From an uncultured Rubritalea sp. (lineage in GTDB: Bacteria > Verrucomicrobiota > Verrucomicrobiia > Verrucomicrobiales > Akkermansiaceae): a stretch of DNA of 40,800 bases. The notes under the pieces are model-generated. The model did not search any database and was not told where the DNA came from. It saw only the letters and a program-made list of their open reading frames with translations. The DNA is taken from assembly GCA_937132085.1 (NCBI GenBank), contig CAKZNV010000205.1:1-40800 (forward strand), in the 5' to 3' direction. The position numbers were made by a program, and so were the translations under genes. The first letter of the stretch is position 1, and each line of letters opens with the position of its first letter. Positions 1-7,737 of this stretch are shown here, piece after piece.

Positions 1-155
1 GAACTAGAAACAAAATTTGCAGCTTAAAGAAATGAAGTATTCTGTTAGAAATTATTCTTTAGAACTTTGAATTTGCCGATACTAAATGTTTAGATCAACT
101 CCGAGAACAGCTTGCGCCTAGGGCTGATTTAGACAAACTGACTAGTCTATCATTC

Positions 156-1760
156 TTGAGAACCGATAATGACTCTATCTCATACACTCATGATCTGTAT
201 AAGCAAGCCGTCTTGGGTTTAGCTGATTTATCGAACAGCAAACAAACCTACGCTACTATCGCTAGAATAATGTATAAAGAGCAGAACTATGTGAAATCAA
301 TGTGTTTTTGGCATTTAGCTGAGCACAACGAGAGATCCATGGTTTGTAAATATAAAGCTTTTAATAGATATTACGATCAATCAAATACATCTGAAGCATT
401 TGAATTAGCTGACACTCTTTTCGAGCAACTTGATAAAGTTAGAATCAATCCAAATAAAGAAAACACCCTTTTATGGAGGCTCGCTAGCACAAATCAAGCA
501 GCCGGTATTTTAGAAAATGCTGTTAAATACTATAAACGATATTTAGCCAATCATGGATTCAAAATAGGTAAGAGGCACAACTTTCTCATTCTGTTGTATT
601 ACTTTTTCCCGCATAAAAAGCTCAAAACATCTCAATCCTTTGCCTCTTCTAAATATGACAGATTCTCCATTGCGATCATGTGTATCATTGATTTTGTCTC
701 ATTTCAGGACAAACCTCTAACCATTCTAAAAAACGTAACATTAGCCCATCAGATCAACCTTCAAAGCTCCAAAAAATCTCATTATAAAGGATTTACCTAC
801 CTATTTATAGCCTTCTACTACTATCCTTTGGTAAAAGAGCGTGGAACAAAAAAATTCATCCGATTTGCTGAAGAAGCTTCAGCAAATTCAGAAGCTAATT
901 TAGCCGACTTTTGTTTTCTGAAGACTCATTACTACATGTATTCAAAAAACTGGGCTAGCTATTTGAAGGTGCTAGAACATGATTATAACGCATCTATTCT
1001 AGATGGTGATCACGTAGTAGCGGCTCGAATCAGCATGCTCAAATGCGTTATTTTATTGGATTCAGGCCAAGCCCATCAGGTATTAATCTTCTTACAAAAT
1101 GAAGTGAACACACTGATACAATATCTACCTATATGGTTTAGAAGTTGGATTAACCAGCTGAGATATTCCATTTACTTAGAATTGTTCCATCCGAGTAAAT
1201 TGATTTTTATCAAACAAGACAAAATCCCTCACGAGATCAAGGCTGGCGCTTATTTGTTTTTTTCTCATGCTGAGGCCAGTCTCGGTAATTACCATAAGTC
1301 ACTAGAGTATTTGCAACTAGTTCTCCTGTATTTTTCACAAATGCAGTTTTTGAATCAATCGTTCACCATTTGTATTAAATCCTTCGTAGAAACCCCCATC
1401 ATTCTTTACTCCAATGGCTATATCTCTAAAAAGATTTTTAAGAAATTTATACGCTGTGCCAGATTTCATGGAAAATTTGTCTATCGATCCAAACCACTCA
1501 TTGATGGCTATGAAGGTATCATCAACTTACTTTCTTCTAGACCCACCAATGGCAGAGCAATATTAGAACAAGCATGCCAAGACGCTGTTATCCGAGGTAA
1601 CTACTCGGCTAACAGACTATTCAGACTGCATTTGCTCTATCTTTATGGGACTAAAGTAGAGCTACACCCTCAGCCATTTGAAGGTGAATTAGTAAGAGTT
1701 CAAGCTATTTGGAAGAACTCAATTCATCAGGCTCACCCAGACTTTTTAAGTATTCTATAA
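156..1760 (+). CDS. STAND/AAA-type ATPase C-terminal remnant with TPR-like helices
   Basis: The first residues (LRTDNDSISYTHDLYKQAVL) match the end of the winged-helix region of STAND/AAA_16 ATPases, where a 'SFxHDLxREAV' motif precedes the TPR repeats. The remaining ~480 residues are helical and TPR-like without a recognised catalytic motif. No Walker A or B is present, so this is not a complete ATPase. The TTG start at 156 lies inside a conserved motif; the frame is open back to 63, where TAG at 60-62 closes it, and a TGA lies further up at 33-35. The gene is therefore probably a 5'-truncated or frameshifted remnant, or an internal piece of a longer gene broken near the window edge. Its 3' end overlaps the convergent cytochrome gene by 56 nt. 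Family assignment is inference from one motif and the repeat-like helices. Confidence 0.55.
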   Translation: MRTDNDSISYTHDLYKQAVLGLADLSNSKQTYATIARIMYKEQNYVKSMCFWHLAEHNERSMVCKYKAFNRYYDQSNTSEAFELADTLFEQLDKVRINPNKENTLLWRLASTNQAAGILENAVKYYKRYLANHGFKIGKRHNFLILLYYFFPHKKLKTSQSFASSKYDRFSIAIMCIIDFVSFQDKPLTILKNVTLAHQINLQSSKKSHYKGFTYLFIAFYYYPLVKERGTKKFIRFAEEASANSEANLADFCFLKTHYYMYSKNWASYLKVLEHDYNASILDGDHVVAARISMLKCVILLDSGQAHQVLIFLQNEVNTLIQYLPIWFRSWINQLRYSIYLELFHPSKLIFIKQDKIPHEIKAGAYLFFSHAEASLGNYHKSLEYLQLVLLYFSQMQFLNQSFTICIKSFVETPIILYSNGYISKKIFKKFIRCARFHGKFVYRSKPLIDGYEGIINLLSSRPTNGRAILEQACQDAVIRGNYSANRLFRLHLLYLYGTKVELHPQPFEGELVRVQAIWKNSIHQAHPDFLSIL

Positions 1761-4347
1761 GAGCTCTCTTTTCTGGCTCTGTAAAATCCACACCAAATTC
1801 ATGTCCATGGTTCACCCCTTTTGCTTCGAATGTATAGGTTACTAATTTTGCTTCCTTTGTATTTCTATCATAAACATACCTACGAACATCTTGATTCTTT
1901 ATCTCCGTATCTTCGCCTCTGCTAAAATAACCTAGATTCTTAGTATCATAGTCACGAGAGCCTACATAGAACTCGGGTTCACGCTCACTAGCAGGAAGTA
2001 AGAGCTGATAGATAGTTCTTACTGACCCATTATGCAAATATGGTGGACTAGCCCAGACTCCATTGAGTGGTCGTGCCATATAACCTTCAGATCTTTTCCA
2101 TATGATAGGTTTTGGATTGTAACCATCTCTGTAAATGAAGCGGCCTACATTTGTCTCATGAAGCTCAGTAGCTCGTTGCAAAGCCCCCGCTTTACCAGAT
2201 AGAGACTTGAATGCTGCTACTCTATCATCAAAGTTGGTATCATTATAGAATGCCCAGCGCTTTTTATCAGTGCCCACTTTATAGATATCCACCCTTTTTC
2301 CTGCCTTATTTTCATGACAAGTAGCACAGGATGAATTGTGCTCTTTCTGATTACCATCTGCGTCTTGATACAAATACTTGAACTCTTTATTATAAAGTTC
2401 CTTACCTTGTTCAGCTAACGTTTCAGAGTAATGCTGAGGAAATAGTTCAGAAAATGTCGGGATTTTAATCCTGCTATAAAACATTTCAGCTTCATGCACT
2501 TTATCCAGATCTACTCGCGTTAAGAGACTACCTCGCACTAGTGTATCACTCCTGAGAGTCTGATCATCTACACCCACCAATGCTCCAATCGCCAATGCTT
2601 GCAACATATTACGTTGCATCATCGTATTCGTATTACCATCTATATGAAAATAATATTCATTCGTATAACTAGCACTAGCTGTCAAACGCTCATCCTCTAT
2701 TGCTTTCAACTTAGATCGATAATAAAGTGAGTAGCTATATAAATTAGGTATTTTTACCGGAGCTGGCTCACCAAGATAAGATTCTCCAGTCTCCGCAACC
2801 AATCTACTAAGAATATTCCAGGCATCATCTCTACCTGGACCAAAACCTCCACCATTCTTAGTATTATCAAATTCATCTAGTTTCTCTATGATCTTAAGAA
2901 TCTGTTTACTAAAAAAAGTTTGCTCTTGTAACAGCCGATATAACTTCAACAATGAACTATTCGCTTCTAGAGCTCGTTCATTAGGATCTACTATACTTTC
3001 ATTATCACAAAGCGCAGTCTTGTTCCAATCTATCCAACCGTTATCATCTCCCTCTTCAGGGGTTAGTAGATTCTCCAATCGTTTACTACCTGTTTCATAT
3101 GTCTCGTCAGCATCGAGAGCTTGCTTTTTAAGCTCGCTAAGATACGCCTTGTTGAAATCTTCAGTGTCAAATACTTTACCCTTCATCGTTGCATCTAAGG
3201 ATTCTTCTATCGCCTTAGATCTCGCGTATTGTCGTATATGTTCTGCAATTTCATTTAATTCCTCAATAGATAAATCTACTCCACTAGTTGGAATATCTTT
3301 AGTAACATACTTAGTTTGCTTAATATCTTCATCTAACTTTTTAAGATAATCAACAGTCACATCTTCAGGATTAAAGTAAGCTGGTAAATTTTCATTTTTA
3401 ATAGCTCTCATCAAAAATAAAATAAGCTTTGATTTATCAACCAGAGTAGCCTGAACAGAATCGTTAATGTATTTAGCCCACTCCATAGGGTAAACAAGAT
3501 TTCCAGCCCCATCTACATTATACAGTTTCCCATCCACTCTCATCCTTCCTGTATGGCAAGCCGCACAGCTCATCGTAGAAACATCTTTATTCCCTACTAG
3601 TGTGTGTGTGAACCCTATTGGTAGCCCATATTTATTATATTTACTTACTCTACCATCTAAAAAACCATAGAGTTTCATATCATCTATTAAAGGCTTACCT
3701 GAGTGAGCCCCCTCAAGATTTAGTAACACGAATAATGCTAGCTGATCAGCTCCTTGATCAATATGCCTAAAATAGCCAGCGCCTTCATTCAAGACAAGGT
3801 CTTCCCCTAAAATAGGAGGCTCCCTATCCTTTTCTGAAATAAAGATATATACTATTAACCCGACTAACGCTAAACAAGCAGCTCCAATATAGTAGTAATC
3901 GTAACGATTCAACTTAGCTTTCACTGGGCAAGGTTTCTCTAAGATAGCGTCTGCATCTGATTTAGATAATCCAAGTATGCTTCTTCTCTTTTCGCTAGAG
4001 CCACCGAGCATCACTTTAGCATAATTTTTAAAACCCAATGAATACTTAGTCTCACTGCCAGCCCAGGGGAAATCGATCTTATGGATCTCATCGCAGTCAC
4101 TGCATTTAAGTGTCGGGAATTTTGCTGTGATCACACTTTTATAACTAGAAAGATCTAAATGACGCCAATTCTGAACATTACTGTCTATTTCTTCTAGATC
4201 CGATTGACAGTGATAACACTTATTATCATCACAGCCATAGTTCACATGGATCAGAGCTTCCATTTTAGATTCATCAAAAACTACGTTTTCTAGCTCCCAG
4301 TGCTCATCACCCTCAAAGATAGAATTGTCAAATTGATCTACATTCAT
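1705..4347 (-). CDS. Di-haem c-type cytochrome with N-terminal ISL3-like zinc finger/HTH and one TM anchor
   Basis: 880 residues in three parts. Residues ~17-137 resemble the zf-ISL3 plus HTH region of ISL3-family transposases: Cys pairs C44/C47 and C82/C85, the motif WRHLDLSSYKS between them, then PWAGSETKYSLGF and a predicted HTH (~110-135). No DDE transposase domain follows. Residues ~151-170 form one membrane segment. The rest is an exported di-haem domain with haem motifs CAACH (261-265) and CATCH (674-678), GPGRDDAW (~503-510), DGNTNTMMQRN (~570-580) and a late PPYLHNGSVRT motif. These are typical of the RoxA/di-haem cytochrome-peroxidase-like class. Expected topology is zinc finger in the cytoplasm, haems in the periplasm. 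It is the last gene of a five-gene minus-strand locus, 77 nt after the synthase gene. Enzyme activity (peroxidase, oxygenase or sensor only) cannot be read from sequence. Confidence 0.85.
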   Translation of the reverse strand: MNVDQFDNSIFEGDEHWELENVVFDESKMEALIHVNYGCDDNKCYHCQSDLEEIDSNVQNWRHLDLSSYKSVITAKFPTLKCSDCDEIHKIDFPWAGSETKYSLGFKNYAKVMLGGSSEKRRSILGLSKSDADAILEKPCPVKAKLNRYDYYYIGAACLALVGLIVYIFISEKDREPPILGEDLVLNEGAGYFRHIDQGADQLALFVLLNLEGAHSGKPLIDDMKLYGFLDGRVSKYNKYGLPIGFTHTLVGNKDVSTMSCAACHTGRMRVDGKLYNVDGAGNLVYPMEWAKYINDSVQATLVDKSKLILFLMRAIKNENLPAYFNPEDVTVDYLKKLDEDIKQTKYVTKDIPTSGVDLSIEELNEIAEHIRQYARSKAIEESLDATMKGKVFDTEDFNKAYLSELKKQALDADETYETGSKRLENLLTPEEGDDNGWIDWNKTALCDNESIVDPNERALEANSSLLKLYRLLQEQTFFSKQILKIIEKLDEFDNTKNGGGFGPGRDDAWNILSRLVAETGESYLGEPAPVKIPNLYSYSLYYRSKLKAIEDERLTASASYTNEYYFHIDGNTNTMMQRNMLQALAIGALVGVDDQTLRSDTLVRGSLLTRVDLDKVHEAEMFYSRIKIPTFSELFPQHYSETLAEQGKELYNKEFKYLYQDADGNQKEHNSSCATCHENKAGKRVDIYKVGTDKKRWAFYNDTNFDDRVAAFKSLSGKAGALQRATELHETNVGRFIYRDGYNPKPIIWKRSEGYMARPLNGVWASPPYLHNGSVRTIYQLLLPASEREPEFYVGSRDYDTKNLGYFSRGEDTEIKNQDVRRYVYDRNTKEAKLVTYTFEAKGVNHGHEFGVDFTEPEKRALIEYLKSLGEPDELSSSK

Positions 4348-4424
4348 AACGAATAGCTTATGATATATAGTGAACCATCAGCAAGGGTAATTCTCCTTCA
4401 CAGAGTCTTTCCAAGTATGCAACT

Positions 4425-5369
4425 CTATCTAGATTTAAAAAGAGAGCTCACTAGTAATTTATAAACCTCATTCCTAGTGATGATCTTCTTATTCTTAAAT
4501 TCCTCCCAAGTAAGATGCCGCATCTTAGAAAGATACAGCAACCCTATTCTAGCAGGCATACTAATACCTATTCTCAGCTTATAGTTGTTCAAACTCTTCG
4601 CATATTTCAGTCCAGATTGAAGCCCTAACTCTATTTTATGAATGAGTTTCTGACCATTCTCATAGATAGCCGCCTCGGATAACTCATTATCGACAGGAAC
4701 ATAAAATCTCTGGTTATCAAAATCCTGTTTAACATCTCTCAAGATATTTAAATAGTGCAGTGCATTTCCATAATCTCGACCAAGTTTACATAAGGTCGCT
4801 CTTTCTAACTTCGAGTAATTTTCACCTTCTAAACTAATGTCTGTCCAGAACTCTCCAACAACCCCAGACATTTGATACACATAAGAGCCCAGCTCCTCCA
4901 TGCTAGTTAATCTGTATACCCCCGTTTCATTTAAAGAATCTAGTTCTTCTTTCTGTTTCAGTAAAATACACTTCACTACCTTTTCAACATGCCCTCTTTG
5001 AGTGTCAGAAAGCTCAATATAATAAGCCAATATTGACTTCAGTTTTTTAGCCAAATGCAATTCCGCTTCAGACTCAAACTTCAGTAATGTTAGATCACTA
5101 ATTTCTACACTTCCACCTCCATTGATCGCATTCTGAAAGGAATTCTGTAGAGCGATGAAGGCCTTACTTCTCTTTATAGCTGTCTCACCATAGGCATCGA
5201 CAATACTATCCCCCAGCTTAGCCAATAGATAAGCGATTAAAATAGGTTTCTGCTGCTGCTTAGGCAAAAGATAGAAAGTAATCGACAAGCTCCTAGAGAT
5301 GGACTTGACCATGGATTTAAAATCCTTGTCATCCATTGTATGAACTCTATCGTCAGCTATTGATTTCAT
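4425..5369 (-). CDS. Squalene/phytoene synthase family protein
   Basis: 314 residues, the usual length for trans-isoprenyl head-to-head synthases. The first aspartate motif is DSIVD (54-58) in the context LLPKQQQKPILIAYLLAKLG. The second is DVKQD (212-216) in the context YLNILRDVKQDFDNQRFYVP, with the typical YVYQMSGVVGEFW segment near 163-175. These acidic motifs bind the Mg-diphosphate groups of two prenyl diphosphates; family members make squalene, dehydrosqualene or phytoene. Which product is formed here is not decidable. Its ATG overlaps the stop of the upstream protease gene (ATGA, 5366-5369), so the two are translationally coupled. It sits between secreted proteases and RoxA-like cytochromes rather than with other carotenoid or hopanoid genes, which is unusual. 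Confidence 0.85.
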   Translation of the reverse strand: MKSIADDRVHTMDDKDFKSMVKSISRSLSITFYLLPKQQQKPILIAYLLAKLGDSIVDAYGETAIKRSKAFIALQNSFQNAINGGGSVEISDLTLLKFESEAELHLAKKLKSILAYYIELSDTQRGHVEKVVKCILLKQKEELDSLNETGVYRLTSMEELGSYVYQMSGVVGEFWTDISLEGENYSKLERATLCKLGRDYGNALHYLNILRDVKQDFDNQRFYVPVDNELSEAAIYENGQKLIHKIELGLQSGLKYAKSLNNYKLRIGISMPARIGLLYLSKMRHLTWEEFKNKKIITRNEVYKLLVSSLFKSR

Positions 5370-6364
5370 AAGTTATTAATCATATCCTTTAAATGATGAA
5401 TGGGTATAAAAGACTGAAGTATGTTTTCAGACTCCTCTGGGTATTTATAAAGATTCCCATTTTTAAAATCTTTCTTCTTACCTGCTACATAGAGCCCTAT
5501 TAGCTCAATCTCCGGAAATGAAAATACTGGCGACCCTGAATTCCCATGAAAAGAATCTAATGAACATCTATAACTTTTACCTCCTTCTATACCTCCTTCT
5601 CTATCTCTCAGCTCTTTCAGAACCTTTCCCTTCATCGCGATAGTCATAGGCATCCCATCTGGATGACCAATCATAGAAAGTCTCATATTTTTCTGCACGC
5701 TTTTACGTGAAATTTCCAGTATCTTGGCATTTGACACTGGTCTATCCAGTTCTATCACACACCAATCAGTTGACAGCTTTGTCTCTACACTTCCTTTTCC
5801 TAATGCGACTATGCTCGATGCTTTATAAACTTGCTCTGGTGACACTTCCTCCATCACTCCAGTAAATCCGTTATATACTAATGAAGCCTCATCTGATGAT
5901 AAATTATAATCAAAAATAAATCGTAGTTCATCAAAATTGGCTCTTTCGACTACATGTCTGGCTGTTAGCACTTTATTCTCACTTATTAGAAATCCAGTGG
6001 AACTACGAAACTCTTCATCTTTAATTATTGCTGGTATTGATGCCATCTGTTGACCTTCATTCAAATTTTGAACATGCTGATACGGTTTTGTAATCGGCTG
6101 ATCATTCACTATCTTATTTATATTAATAACTAAACAAACACCCTTCCCTTCTTCATACAATTCTTCTATAGCTTGCTCTATAGTCCCTTCTGAGAGATCG
6201 GGGTATAGTTTTGTAATTTTTTTCTTAAAATCAACAGAATTATATAGAGCTAAATCATTAGAACCTATTATAGCTTGAACATCTAGAGTTGGTAAAGACG
6301 TAGTTGAAACTGAAACACAACTAGGTAGAAGTAATAGTAAAGATAGAATCGGATATTTAATCAT
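5366..6364 (-). CDS. Trypsin-like (S1/V8-type) serine protease, lipoprotein
   Basis: 332 residues. The N-terminus is a lipoprotein signal (LSLLLLLPSC, lipidated Cys at 16). The peptidase domain has a complete triad: His137 in TARHVV, Asp200 in STDWCVIELD, Ser276 in SFHGNSGSP. The GNSGSP form is typical of V8-like/HtrA-like chymotrypsin-fold proteases; no PDZ domain is visible. It is expected to be anchored in the envelope. It is paralogous to the upstream gene at 6415-7689, sharing PAIIKD/PSIIKD, GFLI, HPDGMP, SLDSFHGNSGSP and LIGLYVAGKKKD segments. It overlaps the synthase gene by 4 nt. The substrate is unknown. Confidence 0.85.
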   Translation of the reverse strand: MIKYPILSLLLLLPSCVSVSTTSLPTLDVQAIIGSNDLALYNSVDFKKKITKLYPDLSEGTIEQAIEELYEEGKGVCLVININKIVNDQPITKPYQHVQNLNEGQQMASIPAIIKDEEFRSSTGFLISENKVLTARHVVERANFDELRFIFDYNLSSDEASLVYNGFTGVMEEVSPEQVYKASSIVALGKGSVETKLSTDWCVIELDRPVSNAKILEISRKSVQKNMRLSMIGHPDGMPMTIAMKGKVLKELRDREGGIEGGKSYRCSLDSFHGNSGSPVFSFPEIELIGLYVAGKKKDFKNGNLYKYPEESENILQSFIPIHHLKDMINNL

Positions 6365-6414
6365 AATGTTTTTTGTTATTTAGAATTTTTTACATAATCT
6401 CTCGATCTTAAGAA

Positions 6415-7689
6415 TTACAATTCATTTATAATACTAATCAAGTGGCTGATTGAAGTAAATGACTGTATAATTTTATCAGAATTTTCTTCTGATCTAGTAA
6501 TTGCATTATTACGAACATCTTTTTTCTTACCTGCCACATAGAGTCCAATTAGCTCAAAATTAGGATATGTGAATATTGGTGAACCAGAGTTACCATGAAA
6601 AGAATCAAGAGAACATTGATAGCTATGATTAAAAGAACTAGGACCACTCAGTAGTTTGCCTTTCAGAGACACGGTTAGTGGCATCCCATCCGGATGACCA
6701 ACCATCATCAGTTTTTGACCATGATTGATTTTTCTGTCAGAGATTTGAAGAGTCTGACTAGATTCTACTATCCTATCTAGCTCCAGAATACACCAATCAC
6801 GTGTCCTATCTTTAGCATAGCCATCCCCTCCTTGATTCACAACTCTACTTACTTTATAAACATCACTGGATCTAACTCTTTGTGCTTTTAGTGGATTGTA
6901 ATGACTCAGTTTATAGTTAAATATAATCCTTAGATCGTCTAAGTTTACGTCTTTAATAACATGCCTAGCCGTGAGAATTCTATTTTCACCGATTAAAAAT
7001 CCAGTAGCATTTCTGTAATTACCATCCTTAATGATAGAAGGCATATTGAATAGAGGCTCAGTGTCTTTTAATTTATGAATCTTTCCATAGGGAGCTGTAA
7101 GTGGCTGGTTGTTAAATAACTTATTTTTAGAAGTAATTAAACACACACTTTTAGAAATACTGGTGATTTTAGATTCTAGATCGTTCCGTGCAGGTTTACC
7201 TAAATTAGGATAAGCTTTCCCTACTAGTGCTGGTAAAACAGCAGCATTCACTGGCGCTGTATCATCATCCCCTACAATATGGCTATCTCCATTCAGATCC
7301 TTGAGTCTTAATAAGGGCTTCGATCCTAATTTATGCTCAAAATCTATTTCCAGCTTATAACGGCCAAGCTCCTCCATTTGTAGTGAAATATCACGGTCAA
7401 TTCGTTCCAAGTTTAGCCTAGAATTCTGAGCTCTTAAATCTGAAATATTTCCAGATGATTGTCCTGGATTAAATTCACCACTAAAATTTGATAAGTTTTT
7501 AGCCTGTGGACTCAGCATCTCTGGTGGAGCAAACTCTGAGAAACTTTCAATAGTCGGTTCACTCAATTGAGCTTCTTGCGAAATCATTTCCGCAGCATTT
7601 TGATCATTTCTAGATTCTGGTGGTTTTTGTTCTTCTTCCTTAGAACAAGAAAAATGAATGAGGCATAATAAAAGTATGATATATTTCAT
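6415..7689 (-). CDS. Trypsin-like serine protease, lipoprotein, with long linker
   Basis: The preferred start is the ATG at 7689, giving 424 residues. It is followed at once by the signal MKYIILLLCLIHFSC with lipidated Cys15; the longer frame to 7728 adds 13 residues that do not fit a signal peptide. Residues ~16-150 form a polar, Glu/Pro/Ser-rich linker absent from the smaller paralogue, ending in a short LKDLNGDSHIVGDDDT segment. The peptidase domain has His243 (TARHVI), Asp298 (TRDWCILELD) and Ser368 (SFHGNSGSP). Its closest visible relative is the next gene (5366-6364), so this looks like a tandem duplication followed by divergence. It lies 48 nt after the 681-aa cytochrome gene and 50 nt before its paralogue, consistent with one operon. 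Confidence 0.85.
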   Translation of the reverse strand: MKYIILLLCLIHFSCSKEEEQKPPESRNDQNAAEMISQEAQLSEPTIESFSEFAPPEMLSPQAKNLSNFSGEFNPGQSSGNISDLRAQNSRLNLERIDRDISLQMEELGRYKLEIDFEHKLGSKPLLRLKDLNGDSHIVGDDDTAPVNAAVLPALVGKAYPNLGKPARNDLESKITSISKSVCLITSKNKLFNNQPLTAPYGKIHKLKDTEPLFNMPSIIKDGNYRNATGFLIGENRILTARHVIKDVNLDDLRIIFNYKLSHYNPLKAQRVRSSDVYKVSRVVNQGGDGYAKDRTRDWCILELDRIVESSQTLQISDRKINHGQKLMMVGHPDGMPLTVSLKGKLLSGPSSFNHSYQCSLDSFHGNSGSPIFTYPNFELIGLYVAGKKKDVRNNAITRSEENSDKIIQSFTSISHLISIINEL

Positions 7690-7737
7690 AGGGTAATTGG
7701 GTTGAGTTTTGTAATTATTGAGAACCAAAGGTCATAA

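Noticed and set aside
3928-4347. A separate ISL3 insertion sequence fused by chance
   Set aside because: No DDE domain, no terminal repeats, and the head runs in frame without a break into the membrane anchor.
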